From Symbiodinium natans (Eukaryota > Sar > Dinophyceae > Suessiales > Symbiodiniaceae), in assembly GCA_905221605.1 (NCBI GenBank), contig CAJNDS010002065.1:442501-506500 (forward strand): a stretch of DNA of 64,000 nucleotides, in the 5' to 3' direction. A program made the translations under genes and the position numbers. The notes under the pieces were generated by a model. That model did no database searches. It saw only the letters and a program-made list of their open reading frames with translations, and was not told where the DNA came from. This document shows, one piece after another, positions 41,869 through 52,087 of the stretch; the stretch's first letter is position 1; every line of letters begins with the position of its first letter.

Positions 41869-42032
41869 ACCTTAAGAACAACCATACACCCTGAACCCTG
41901 ATTCCTAAACCTTCAGTCGGAGAAGGCCCTTGTTCCCGTTTTTGAGGTCGTAGGTTCCCTTATAAGCCCCTTCAAGCCAAAAAGGGTGCCGTTGCTGTTC
42001 TCAGGATACTCTCTGGTCTAATCGGCATTGGG

Positions 42033-42167
42033 ATGCAGCGTCCGAAGTCTCTCCGAAGCCACTCTTGTTCCTGGCACTCCGACCTCGCAGCGCGCGGGCC
42101 TGCTTTTCCACGGAGTCGCCTTTGCTCTGAAGTCGAAAATGCTCAGCATTTTGGGTTTAAGCTTTAG
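42033..42167 (+). CDS. candidate small ORF, 44 aa
   Basis: ATG to TAG in a unique island (MQRPKSLRSHSCSWHSDLAA..., ending SEVENAQHFGFKL). No upstream acceptor is needed. Could be chance in GC-rich DNA. Confidence 0.28.
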   Translation: MQRPKSLRSHSCSWHSDLAARGPAFPRSRLCSEVENAQHFGFKL

Positions 42168-42247
42168 GGCTTTTCGGGCTTAGGGCGGACTTGGCGCTTA
42201 GTTATGATTTGTCAGTTTTATGGTCCTAATCCTACATCCTAAGCCAG

Positions 42248-42359
42248 GGTTCCGAGTCGGCGACGGAAGGCTTTGCAGCATAGGCTGGCAGGTGTCGCTG
42301 CCCGAGGGCACGTTGTGTTGGGGACCCTAGATGCTAGCCCTAAAGACCCTCAACCCTAA
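42248..42359 (+). CDS. candidate terminal exon, Arg/Leu-rich
   Basis: CTAAGCCAG|G acceptor, 36 codons (VPSRRRKALQHRLAGVAARG then HVVLGTLDASPKDPQP), stop TAA supplied by a CCCTAA unit (42357-42359). Confidence 0.35.
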
Positions 42360-42553
42360 ACCCTGAATCGCCGTACGTTTGAGTGTCAGGGAGCCTCGGA
42401 TGTCGGGTTAGGGTTCAGGGTTTTAGGTGATTGGGCCTACCCGAAACAGCAGCCCCCGATATGCGCATGTGAGGCGTAAATAAACCCTAAACCCCACACC
42501 CTAAACCCTCAACCCTACACCCTAAACCCCTAGAACCCTAAACCCCCACTGAG

Positions 42554-42614
42554 GTTTCGCGTGGAGAAGATGCTCCTACAGGCCCCATTGCCTCACAGGG
42601 ACATTGATGGGTAG
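42554..42614 (+). CDS. candidate short terminal exon
   Basis: CCACTGAG|G, then FRVEKMLLQAPLPHRDIDG and TAG (42612-42614). Weak: 19 codons only. Confidence 0.25.
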
Positions 42615-43630
42615 GGTTTGGAGTATAGGATTTATGTGACCACGTCTGAGTATAGGGTTTAGGGTTTAGGGCTTCTGGCTTCGGGCTTAGGGCTTAGGGT
42701 TTAGGGGGCGAGGGGGGGAGGGGGGGGGGGGGGGACGGTACGGAGAGTAAGGGCTTTTTTAGAAGGATGCCCCCCCCCCCCAAACCCTAAACCCGAAGCC
42801 CTAAACCCTGAGCCCTCAACCCTAGACCCTAAGCCCTAACCCTAGACCCTAAGCCCTAAAGCCCTAAGCCCTAAGCCCTAAGCCCTAAAGCCCAACCCTA
42901 AACCCTAACAACCTAAACCCTAAACCCTAAACCTAAACCTAAACCCTAAACTAACCCTAAACCCCTAGACCCTGAAGGACTTCAAGTCACCCCTGCCTAA
43001 GCCTCCATTTGCCGTATACCTTCGCAACCCCAGGGTTTAGGGTTTAAGGGTTTAGGGTTAGGGTTGGGTTTAGGGTTTAGGGTTTTAGGGTTTAGGGTTT
43101 AGGGTTAGGTGTAGGGTTCAGGGTTTAGGGTTTAGGGTTTTAGGGTTTAGGCTTAGTGGTTTAGGGGGAACCTCAAAACTCCCTTCCCCCCCCCCCCCCC
43201 CCCCAAAAGAACAGAAAGTGCCAGGCCCTGGTGGGCTGCGAGGACCTTGATCCCAAGGCCCAGCCTTGAAATCCTCAACCCGAAACCCGAAACCCGAAAC
43301 CCTAGCCCTAAACCCGAAACCCGAAACCCTAATCCCTAGCTCTAAACCCTAAATCCTAGCCCTAAACCCGAAACCCTAAACCCTTAAGCCCTGTTTGCTA
43401 AGGCTTGGGGTTTCGGGTTTCGGGTTTAGGGGCCAGGGTTTGGGGTCCATGGTGTCCTAAGCCTTACTCAGCCCTAAGCCCTCAACCTTGAAACTCTTAA
43501 GCTCTCATGGGATGTAGAATAGCTTCTGTGAACTGGGGTTATATGGGGTTTAGGGTTTAGGGTTTAGGGTTTAGGGTTTAGAGGAAAGGTTTGGGGTTTA
43601 GGACTTCCGGTATTGGTGGAGCTGGGAGCC
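42615..43630. repeat. degenerate arrays and homopolymers
   Basis: TTTAGGG variants 42655-42710, G run 42709-42735, CCCTAAG/CCCTAAA block 42780-42970, TTTAGGG 43035-43160, C run 43183-43204, CCCGAAA block 43275-43390, TTTAGGG 43550-43585. No gene. Confidence 0.65.
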
Positions 43631-43926
43631 ATGGCCATTTCAGTTCTCACAGCCACACCCCAAAGCATACAACATCAGAGACCCGGGCGTCCCAGGACCC
43701 ATACCCAACGAGCCCAATACCCTGAATTCAGGGAGTATGGCTTAAATCAGACTAAGGACCCCGATGTAACTGGGAGTATGCCTTAAATCAGAATAAGGGC
43801 CCCTGTGTGACTGGGCACGCCCCATGGCATGGCAAGAAAGCTGCCAACAAGCCACTCGAACTCGATGACAACAAAAGGCACTTGCCAGAGAGAAGGAAGG
43901 GATTCCTCTCTTCGCTTCACAAAGGT
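43631..43926 (+). CDS. candidate exon interrupted by a 41-base tandem duplication
   Basis: ATG at 43631 opens 51 codons (includes QRAQYPEFREYGLNQTKDPD, then VTG) to TAA at 43784. The second copy of a 41-base duplication (43734-43774 and 43775-43815) re-encodes EYALNQNKGPCVTG in another frame and runs on through GKKAANKPLELDDNKRHLPE to GTTTAGGG at 43927. The two copies encode alignable peptides, so an original continuous exon appears broken by the duplication. Confidence 0.42.
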
Positions 43927-43986
43927 GTTTAGGGTTTAGGGTTTAGGGTCTAGGGTTTAGGGTTTAGGGTGGCTGAAGCCCTGCAG

Positions 43987-44040
43987 CAATTATTGCGCAA
44001 GCTCCGGGTGCAGCTTGTGGACCTCTTGTGTCTTTCGTAG
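43987..44040 (+). CDS. candidate terminal exon
   Basis: After a 60-base TTTAGGG-type intron, CCCTGCAG leads in phase 0 into QLLRKLRVQLVDLLCLS and TAG (44038-44040). A competing frame stays open to 44132 (includes GSDIQLQCVESSQVFVALVT), so the 3' end is uncertain. Confidence 0.33.
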   Translation, partial: QLLRKLRVQLVDLLCLS

Positions 44041-44123
44041 ATGCAGCCATACCAGGCCTGGTTCCGATATCCAGCTGCAGTGCGTGGAATCCTCCCAAGT
44101 CTTTGTGGCACTGGTCACCGGGC

Positions 44124-44395
44124 CTAAACCCTAAACCCTAAACCCTAAACCCTCCTAGACCCTAGACCCTAGACCCTAGACCCTAGACCCTAGACCCTAG
44201 ACCCTAGACTCTAGACCCTAGACCCTAGACCCTAGAGCCTAGAGCCTAGAGCCTAAACCCTAAACCCTAAACCCTAACCTAAACCCTAAACCCTAGACCC
44301 TAGACCCTAGACCCTAGACCCTAGACCCTAGACCCTAGAGCCTAGAGCCTAGAGCCTAAACCCTAAACCCTAAACCCTAAACCCTAAACCCTAAA
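44124..44395. repeat. CCCTAAA and CCCTAGA arrays
   Basis: Two successive cassettes, each running CCCTAAA, then CCCTAGA (44154-44232 and 44294-44337), then GCCTAGA, then CCCTAAA. This suggests duplication of an about 130-base composite array. Confidence 0.85.
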
Positions 44396-45506
44396 CTCAG
44401 GGCCTAGGCCGCCCCCCTACAGAGAGCGGGCGGCGCTTAAGCCCTTCGACCTCTAGGGCGAAAGTCGACCCAGGTCGCTTGCCCGCCTCCTGCAGCCAGG
44501 AGGTCGGTAGCACCCACGATGGGCCCGGTACCGGAGCAGGTTCTCCCAGGGACAAGTACTGGTCTCCTTAATAAAGTAAATACCCTAAACATTCATGCTG
44601 GGCGTGGCTGGCCGTTTTGGGGGGGGGTACCCCAAGGCCCCCAGGCCAGGAGGACCCGGACCCTCACCGCAGCGTGTCCAGGGACCAGGGGGGCTCAGGT
44701 CAGGCCAGGCAGGGAGGGTGCTCAAAAACCTGGTTTTTTGGCTGGCCCCCCCCCTGACCCCTGGCCCCCCCCCCCCTGGCCCCCCTGGCCCCCCTCTGGC
44801 CCCCCTGGCCCCCTGGCCCCCGCCCTGGCCCCCCTGACCTCCCTGGCCCCCCTGGCCCCTCTGGCCTTCCTGGCCCCCCTTCGCCCTGACCGTCCTGGCC
44901 CGCCTGGCCGGCCCCCCTAGCCCCCCTGGCCCCCTGGCCCCCCTGGCCCCCCTGGCCCCCCTGACCCCCCTGGCCCCCCTGGCCCCCCCCTGGCCCCTGG
45001 CCCCCCTGACCCCCCTGGCCCCGCTAGCCCCCCTGGCCCCCCTGGCGCCCTGCCCCCCTGGCCTGGCCCCCTGTCCCCTGGCCCCCCTGACCCCCCCCCC
45101 TGGCCCTCCCCTGGCCCTCCCTGCTAACCCCTCCCCAGCTCGCTGGCCTAAACCCCCTTGACCCCCCTGGCCCCCTAAATTGCTCGGCCCCCCAACTCCA
45201 CCGTTATGCCGGCTCTTATGCCGGCTGCCCCCTGCCTCCCTGGCTCCTAGCCTGGCCCTTTGTCTCCGACCCACACCCGAACATCATGAAACTGAATAAG
45301 TTAAAAATGAACTGTTGCCTTGAGTTTAGGCCTAAACCCTAAAAGGAACAGGTTTGGGTGGTTTTGCCGCCTCGGACGGCGTGGGGTGGGAGAAAAGTGT
45401 TAGATGGCCCTCCACAATCGGGCCAAAGCTGCTCTTCGCACCTCACGAAGCTTTCGAGCTGGTTCCGAAACCTAACCTTCACAGCACCTACGCCCTATCA
45501 CAGCAA
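44396..45506. repeat. dispersed repeat, copy 2, with CCCCCTGG minisatellite
   Basis: Shares both ends with 19665-20470 but has a larger core (44740-45120) of CCCCCTGGCC-like units. The large Gly/Arg/Ala-rich - strand frame (44585-45274) and + frames are minisatellite translations. The right end (GGCCTAAACCCTAAAAGGAA ... CAGCAAA) matches copy 1 closely. Confidence 0.8.
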
Positions 45507-45956
45507 ACCCTAAACCCTAAACCCTAAACCCTAAACCCTAAACCCTAAACCCTAAACCCTAAACCCTAAACCCTAAACCCTAAACCCTAAACCCCTAAAC
45601 CCTAAACCCTAAACCCTAAACCCTAAACCCTAAACCCTAAACCCTAAACCCCTAAACCCTACACCCTAAACCCTAAACCCTAAACCCTAAACCCTAAACC
45701 CTAAACCCTAAACCCTAAACCCTAAACCCTAAACCCTAAACCCTCACCCTAACCCCGAAACCCTAACCCTAAACCCTGAAACCTCTGAATCCGAAAGTCC
45801 AAAGCCCTTCGAAGCCTTAGACCCTCAACCCGAAGTCCCTAAACCCCATACCCTGAGTCCCTAATTCCTGGGTTCCGTACCCTAAGACTTAATCCTATAC
45901 CCCTTAATCCTAAATCCTAAATCCTAAACCCTAAATTTAAGAGCCTCCGGCTCAAG
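45507..45956. repeat. long CCCTAAA array
   Basis: About 33 CCCTAAA units (45507-45745) with few variants, then degenerate CCCTAA-like text and AAATTTAAGAGCCTCCGGCT just before the G-tract element. Confidence 0.9.
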
Positions 45957-46089
45957 CCGCCGACCCCGCAGGAGAACAAGTTTAGTTTGGGGTTTGGTGA
46001 TTTTGTTTGCGGTTCCTGTTGGGGGTTGGGGGGGGGGGGGGGTGGGGGGGGGGGGGTGGGGGGGGGGTGGGGGGGGGGGGCGGGGGGGT

Positions 46090-46122
<33 letters not shown>

Positions 46123-46321
46123 CGGGGTTAAAGAGGGGTTTTTTCCAAAAGAGCCCCTATGCCCTGTGCGAAAACGCCTATGGTCCATGTCCTCCACGGA
46201 AAAGCTGGCGGGGTACCCCCCCCTACCCCCCCCCCCATCCGGAGTTTTGGGGGGGGTAAGGAGGGAAAGAGGGAGGTTTTTTAGTTCCTTTTCCCATCCA
46301 ACACGCCGCCAGGGTCGGCGG
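45957..46321. mobile_element. G-tract MITE-like element, copy 1
   Basis: Terminal inverted repeat CCGCCGACCC / GGGTCGGCGG. Internal order: GCAGGAGAACA, poly-G with T/C interruptions (46029-46121), AAAAGAGCCCCTATGCCCTG, CGCCTATGGTCCATG, GGGGTACCCC, CATCCAACACGCCGCCA. Copy 2 (58580-58960) preserves this order. Frames over the G run are not genes. Confidence 0.75.
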
Positions 46322-47531
46322 ACCCTAAACCCTAAACTCTAAACCCTAAGCCCTCAGCCCAAAACCCGAAACCCCTGAAATATTGGAAGCCTCGTGGCCG
46401 CCTTGAACCAGGCCTTGGGTGACGCCACAGAGGCTGAAAGGGAGGGGTTTTAGGTTTGGGGTTTGGGATTTAGGGTTTAGGGTTTAAGATTTAGGGGGTT
46501 TAGGGTTCAGAGCTTTAGGGTTTTTGGGTTTGGGGTTTAGGGCTTTAGGGCTTTAAGGTTTTGGTTTGGTGTTGGGCTCTAAGTTTCTGGACTAGGGTTG
46601 ATTCGATTTCCGGGGTGGGGGGGGGGCTGTCGGCGGGCTCAGCATCTAGCCCAAAGGACCCTACTGGCAGGCATATTACGGGCCCGGCTAGGAAGCGCTC
46701 GGAGACTCATGGCCCTTCGTTTTTTTTGGGGGAGGGGGGGGTTAGGAACTTAGGGCTCAGGGGTTGAGGGTTTGGGGTTTAGGCAGAGGTTAGGGGTTGG
46801 AGGTTTAGGGTTTAGGGCTCAGGGGTTTAGGGGTTTAGGGTTGCGTGAACCTCAAGCTCCAAGCCCTTACGTCCAGAGGCCCTTCGCTATCTGAATGACT
46901 ACTTTCAAATCAGTGGAAGGTTAATGTGATCCGACATTTTCCTCAAACATGCGCTGTGTTTTCTAGCGGTTTGTGTACTAGGTTGTATTGAAGTCATGAG
47001 TGGCCATCTCATTCAGGAATGTAAGGAGGGACCCCTGGAGGGGACCCTTGGGTCTTATTCCCTTATATGCCCCCCCTACACATGCCTTACGTAGTCCTTT
47101 ATCTACCTAAAGCCCGTACCGTGCCCCTCAGGCTCCTTCTAGGGTTCCCGCCTTGAGTCCCTTCGCAAACCCTAAACCCTAAACCCTAAACGGCTCGTGT
47201 TCGGTCGGGGGCTCCATGTGGCTCAACCATGTGGGTTCTGTGGCCCACGTTCAGTGGCTCCATGTGCGGTGATTCTGTGTGCCAAACAGAGAATTTTGGG
47301 GGGCAGCGTCCCTGAGCCCCAATTAGCTTTATCCTCGGCACCTTGACCGCCTCTAAACCCTATAACCCTGAGCCCTACACCTTGTAACCCTAAACCCCTA
47401 TAATCCCAAAAAGTCCGAAAGCGTAAGCCTTAAACCTCAACTCCGCAAAATTCCGAAACAAACCTTAAAACCCCACAATCCCTAAAATTCCGAAACCGTA
47501 AACCTTAGACCCTCAACTCCCTGATCCAGTG
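46322..47531. repeat. degenerate TTTAGGG blocks and unique DNA
   Basis: TTTAGGG/TTTGGGG variants 46445-46560 and 46745-46840; unique 46560-46740 and 46930-47160; short CCCTAAA 47167-47192; unique 47193-47340. Apart from the short exon at 46877 no gene is supported. Confidence 0.5.
46877..46929 (+). CDS. candidate short terminal exon
   Basis: TTACGTCCAG acceptor, frame EALRYLNDYFQISGRLM and TGA (46927-46929). Typical protein texture but only 17 residues. Confidence 0.28.
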
Positions 47532-47641
47532 CTCAGAGACTCCAAAACCCCTTAATTAAGGGATATCCCAAAAATTACAGTTTGAACCCTAATATGATTT
47601 AAGGTATGTCCCTAAATCAAAGGGTTTTGGAGTCTCTGGGT
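47532..47641. mobile_element. MITE-like inverted repeat, ACCCAGAGACTC family, copy 2
   Basis: Left CTCAGAGACTCCAAAACCCC and right GGGTTTTGGAGTCTCTGGGT are inverted; an inner TTTAGGG-free AT-rich core contains TATGATTTAAGG / CCTAAATCA. The ends match 19481-19555. Confidence 0.65.
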
Positions 47642-47905
47642 GGGGATCTGTGCCGAAGGAGGGCCTCGTCTCGGTCTTCTGGCACGCCAGCGTGCAGGAC
47701 TATCGGGCTGACTTTTGTGGCTTAGAGGTTCAGGGGTTTAGAGGGTTGCGCCCGAAACCCTCAACCCTAAACCCTCAACCCTCAACCCCAAACCCTAAAC
47801 CCTAAACCCTAAACCCTAAACCCTAAACCCTAAACCCTAAACCCTAAAACTCCTGAAGCCTAGGCTAAACTCAGGTTCAGGGCTTAGGTTTTAGGATCCG
47901 AGGTT
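47642..47905. repeat. unique spacer and CCCTAAA array
   Basis: Unique sequence to about 47755 and CCCTCAA/CCCTAAA array 47757-47848. No gene. Confidence 0.6.
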
Positions 47906-49500
47906 GGACGTAGACATGTGCTTATACATATATATATATCTGTATATTTACATGCGCATATGTTTGTTTGTCTGTTTTTTTTTTAATCATCTTCAAGAGT
48001 GATATATATATACATATATTATATCTATATATGAATATATATATATATGTATAAATATATGTGTGCTTTTTGTGTGTACAGTTTATTCAGACCGTTACCT
48101 ATGGTGAGTTTCTAAATATTTGTCCTTTAGCCGTCCAGTGGGCAACCTTTGAACCTTTTCCCTGGTTGCATCCTAAACATGAAGGGATTATCTAAATAAA
48201 TTCAGAATGAATCACTTTGAGAGAAAAGACTTAGTAGTAGAGTAGGTAACCTTTAACCTTCGGTATCCTTCATTGAACTCATGCTCGACCTTTGTATCTC
48301 CTTCCAGGTAAGAATCCCCATCAACCTGGGTATGTTCCTAAACCACAAATTCACTGATATGCCGAAGGTCAAGACGAAATCACCGGCCACATACTTTCTT
48401 CCCAAACGAAGTGACGCGGCCAAACTACCTCCAGAGACGCTCACGCAGTCTGTGGCCACTTTCATAAAATGTTATGATCTAATCCACTCACAGATCCCCT
48501 TGACACCGACGGCCAAAGGACTGGCCCGAGCATTAGCGTCTTACGGCTTCACAAACGTTGTACCCTCTCTCCAAACCACGCCAGTCCTCCTCTCAGGACT
48601 CAGAGTCAGAAGACTCCTCGAAGGGCTCATTGTTCCCCGAGTTCGCATCCTTAAGTACAATTATCGAATCCCTCCTCATCCGTCGTTGCCTCTTCCCCCG
48701 GGCTTTCCGCCTGACTTCTGAATCGTTAATTTGTAGCATGTCTCACGCTCGACGCCGGGGACTTGCTGTGCACACGTCGCGCTTTAACCTTTTTGGGTTA
48801 ATATATTCCCCTTAAAATCCCAAAGGTTAACCTTTAAAACCCCTAGGTACTGGACAACTAAGAGGACCCTCTGTTCTTCCAACTTGCACTGCAGCAGCTG
48901 TTTCCTGCAGTCAGATTGATTCCGTTTCTGGATCTGCCGTCAGGTCAGCTGCCCTAAACACTAAACCCTAAACCCTAACCCCTAAACGCTAAACCCTAAA
49001 CCCTAAACCCTAAACCCTAAACCCTAAACCCTAAACCCTAAACCCTAAACCCTAAACCCTAAACCCTAAACCCTAAACCCTAAACCCTAAACCCCAGTCG
49101 GGGAGAATCATTTGCCATGCATGTCAAGCTTAGCTGTTGGCCCACGGATAAGATAGGCAACCTTATTTTAGAAATGTTTGAAAGTGTAACCTTGACCCCT
49201 TGGGCTCACTGGACCCCTTAAGGTCCTTTTTGGATCCCTATTACACTAAGGCCCCTCATATGAGGTACTCAAGAAAGGATCTTAATATAGAGAACTGACC
49301 AACATCATTTTCTTAAAGAATAGCTACCTACATCTATGATTTCCTCTTTTAAAGATCACTATCTTGAAGAGCGTTACCCCGTTGGCTTTTTACAAGAGCA
49401 TAGCCGGAAATATAAGTATAGAGGTAAACACGTATATATACACATGTATATATATATAATTATTTTATTATATGTATATTCATTTATGTGATGTGTGTGT
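47906..49500. other. AT-rich island
   Basis: Base composition changes here: TATATA-rich stretches at 47925-48065 and 49425-49510, and AACCTTTAACC/GGTTAACCTTT motifs in both orientations (48248, 48826). One CCCTAAA array (48958-49095) interrupts it. It may be an insertion of different origin. It holds the ORF at 48281-48721. Confidence 0.55.
48281..48721 (+). CDS. unknown protein, 146 codons, second frame overlapping
   Basis: ATG to TGA; includes KVKTKSPATYFLPKRSDAAK and TLTQSVATFIKCYDLIHSQI. A CTCCTTCCAG acceptor at 48308 could make it an exon instead. From about 48560 another frame looks at least as protein-like (SSSQDSESEDSSKGSLFPEF, open to 48815), which suggests a +1 shift or a splice near 48560. 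Codon use is less GC-rich than elsewhere, in line with the AT-rich surroundings. Not recognised. Confidence 0.4.
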   Translation: MLDLCISFQVRIPINLGMFLNHKFTDMPKVKTKSPATYFLPKRSDAAKLPPETLTQSVATFIKCYDLIHSQIPLTPTAKGLARALASYGFTNVVPSLQTTPVLLSGLRVRRLLEGLIVPRVRILKYNYRIPPHPSLPLPPGFPPDF

Positions 49501-49760
49501 ATGATGATGTGTGTAGGAGCCCCAAAACACAGGAAAATCCTCGTAGCGGTGGCCCCTCATCCTGACTTAGGCCTAGGATTGAAGGAGCCCCGGCCGGAGC
49601 TTGAAGCCGTCAGCCTGAACCCCCCATGTGCCCAAAACCCTAATTATAGTCTAGCATGTAGGGTTTAGTATTCAGGGTTTAGGGTTCAGCTTTTGGGTTC
49701 AGGGTTTTGGGTTTAGGGTTTAGGGTTTAGTCCTCACACCCAAGCCTTCAATCCTGAACC
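49501..49760. other. unique spacer with short TTTAGGG block
   Basis: GT-rich stretch to 49516, unique to 49660, TTTAGGG-type block 49662-49733. No gene before the ATG at 49761. Confidence 0.45.
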
Positions 49761-49866
49761 ATGAATGCTGCAGAGGAGCTGTCGCTGAAGGACGAGGGTG
49801 TGCTGGTGAAGATCGCCGGGCCCAGCGCTCAAGGGTCGACACTGTCTACCGGTTTTCAGGTTTATG
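49761..49866 (+). CDS. second gene model, exon 1 (possible start)
   Basis: ATG 49761 opens MNAAEELSLKDEGVLVKIAG, then PSAQGSTLSTGFQ, to CAG|GTTTAT (49860, phase 0) or to GTTGTT (49867, phase 1). The second fits exon 2. A CTGCAG acceptor at 49773 would instead make it internal. No known family. Confidence 0.42.
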
Positions 49867-50246
49867 GTTGTTAAGTTCAACAAGGCCGTTCAAAAACCCT
49901 GGAAGTCCTTGCAAACCCTCACCCTAATGGCCTAGACCCCTGAACCCGAAACCCTAAAACCCCAAAGACTCGAACAACCCCAAACCCGAAACCTTAAACC
50001 CCAAAACTCGAATAACCCCAAACCCCAAACCCTAAACCCCAGACCCTAAACCCTAAACCCCAGACCCAAACCCTAAACCCTAAGCCCTAAACCCCAAACC
50101 CCAAACCCTAAACCCTAAACCCTAAACCCTAAACCCTAAATTTAAACCCTAAACCCTAAACCCTAAACCCTAAACCCTAAACCCTAAACCCTAAACCCTA
50201 AACCCTAAACCCTAAACCCTAAACCCTAAACCCTCTAGGCCTTCAG
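49867..50246. repeat. proposed intron with CCCTAAA arrays
   Basis: Short unique piece, then CCCCAAA/CCCTAAA arrays 49975-50235, the last (50100-50235) nearly pure, ending CCTTCAG. Confidence 0.7.
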
Positions 50247-50318
50247 ACCCAAGGCCCGAGGGAGCCAAGCAGATCACGGCGCAGTTCGCGGCACTCTGCG
50301 GGTCGCCCCAACTTAGGG
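50247..50318 (+). CDS. second gene model, exon 2
   Basis: Entered in phase 1 after CTTCAG; frame PRPEGAKQITAQFAALCGSP then QLRG, leaving in phase 1 at GTTCGGGG. CCCTAAA on the left, TTTAGGG on the right. Confidence 0.4.
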
Positions 50319-51391
50319 GTTCGGGGGTTTAGGGTTTAGGGTTTAGGGTTTAGGGTTTAGGGTTTAGGGTTTAGGGTTTAGGGTTATGGTTTAGGGGTTT
50401 AGGGTTTGGGGTTTAGGGTTTAGGGATTCAGGGGGTTTGGGGTTTAGGGTTTTAGGGTGTTTGGTTTAGGGTTTCGGGTTTAGGGTTTCGGGTTTTGGGT
50501 TCAGGGTTTCGGGCTTAGGGTTTAGGGTTTTTCTCGATGTTCCGAAGGGTTATATGAATATGGTTCTAGTTACAGGGTTTTTGTAGGACTCGTTTGTAGG
50601 TGTGTAGAAGGTGTTTTGCAGGGCTGTTTATATAGGATTCCTTCAGAGTCCTCTCGAGTTCTTAAGGCTCGTTTGGGTGGGTTTGGGGTTTAGGATTTAG
50701 GATTTAGGATTTGGGGTTTAGGGTTTGGGGGTTTGGGGGTTTGGGGGTTTGGGGGTTTGGGGGTTTGGGGGTTTGGGGGTTTGGGGGTTTGGGGGTTTGG
50801 GGGTTTGGGGGTTTCGGAACTAGGGTGTAGGGTTTAGGGTTTAGGGGTTTTGGGGCGGTGCTGGCGTTCTTTTGATTCTTGGTACTTTGGGGTCTTAAGC
50901 GTTTTCAAGGGTCTCCAGTGTTGCTGGGCTTGCAGTTTAAGCAGGTGCTTCGGATTTCTGAGTCTTTAAGTCTTCCCCTAAACCTAAACCCTAAGCCCAG
51001 AAAGGGTTCCTAGGGCTTCGGGTTTAGGTTTTACCCCGTCGACCTACTTGCTGGGCCACAAAGCAAGGGTAAATTAGGATTTAGGGCTAGGATGTTCCCC
51101 CTGATTCTGGCAGTTCCTAATAGGGATTCTAGAGGGTACTATATAATCCCGATTAAGGACTGCTAGTATAAGGGGCAACCTCCCAAATTTAGGGTTTAGG
51201 GTCAAGCTTGCAAGCCGTTTGGGGAAGGCCCTCGAACCCTAAACCCTAACCCTGAACCCTAAACCCTAAACCCTAAACCCTAAACCCTAAGCCCTAAACC
51301 CTTAACCCTTAACCCTTAAACCCTAAACCCTTAACCCTTAACCCTTAAACCCTAAACCCTAAACCCTAAGTGTGTTGAAAAGCTTCCTAAG
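50319..51391. repeat. proposed intron: TTTAGGG, TTTGGGGG and CCCTAAA arrays
   Basis: TTTAGGG 50325-50400 and variants to 50530; a pure eight-base TTTGGGGG block at 50720-50810 (about 11 units); a MITE at 51089-51185; CCCTAAA/CCCTTAA 51235-51370. TTTAGGG at the 5' side and CCCTAAA at the 3' side. Confidence 0.7.
51089..51185. mobile_element. MITE-like element, GGGATGTTCCCC family, copy 2
   Basis: GGATGTTCCCCCTGATTCTG ... TCCTAATAGGGATT ... AATCCCGATTAAGGACTG ... AAGGGGCAACCTCCC. Same architecture as 40594-40690, more diverged at the right tip. Confidence 0.65.
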
Positions 51392-51461
51392 GCAGCAGCG
51401 ATGCCAGTCGGCTCTTCCCGGATGCGTCAGCAGCAGCCCCGTCCGTGAGCTCAGGCGTCAG
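51392..51461 (+). CDS. second gene model, exon 3
   Basis: CTTCCTAAG acceptor, phase 1 in; frame SSDASRLFPDASAAAPSVSS; phase 2 out at GTCAG|GTTTTT. The phases match exons 2 and 4. Ser/Ala-rich. Confidence 0.45.
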
Positions 51462-52032
51462 GTTTTTTTTTTTGGTTTGGGGTTCAGTGTTGAGGATTCT
51501 AGGATTTAGGATGTTTTGGGCTTAGGGTTCTAGGGTTTAGGGATGTAGGGTTAGGGTGTGAGGGATGACGGTGGGTTCAGAGTTCAGAGGAGCAAAATCA
51601 GAGGGCCCACAGACCTAACTCAGGGTTTGGGGTTGAGGGCTAGGGTTTAGGGCTTGAGGTTTAGTTTAAACCTTAAGCCTAAACCGCAGCCGCGTGCAAA
51701 ATGCCGAACTCGAATGCCCTGTGAAGACAATGGGCGGAGGATCTGAACTTACATGTGCTGGCATCAAAAAGAACCGACCCTAAACCAAAAGCCCTAAGCC
51801 CTAAACCCTAAACCCTAAGCCCAAGCCCCAAACGCGGCGAACCTGAAGCCTGAAGCCTAAAACCCCAAACCCCAAACCCCAAACCCCAAACCCCAAACCC
51901 CAAACCCCAAAACCCCAAACCCCAAACCCCAAACCCCAAACCCAAACCCAAAACCCTAAACCCCCTAAACCTAAACCCTAAACCCTAAACCCTAAACCCT
52001 AAACCCTAAACCCCCTAAACCCTAAACCCTAG
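51462..52032. repeat. proposed intron
   Basis: Unique DNA and degenerate TTTAGGG to 51665, unique 51665-51780, CCCCAAA block 51860-51945, CCCTAAA 51960-52030 ending CCCTAG. Confidence 0.65.
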
Positions 52033-52087
52033 GCCGGAAGTTGGTCGCACCGCGCTGAGCGTGGACTTCGCGATCCGGGCTGGCGAG
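52033..52087 (+). CDS. second gene model, exon 4
   Basis: CCCTAG|G acceptor (phase 2), frame PEVGRTALSVDFAIRAGE, donor GAG|GTGGGT in phase 0. Borders and composition are good. Confidence 0.47.

Noticed and set aside
44585-45274. 229-codon Gly/Ala/Arg-rich - strand frame
   Set aside because: It translates the CCCCCTGG minisatellite; the matching region of the 19.7 kb copy does not keep the frame.
45982-46342. Poly-Gly and poly-Pro frames over G tracts (also 52793-53134 and 58469-58974)
   Set aside because: Homopolymer translation inside MITE-like or G-rich tracts; frame length follows G-run length.
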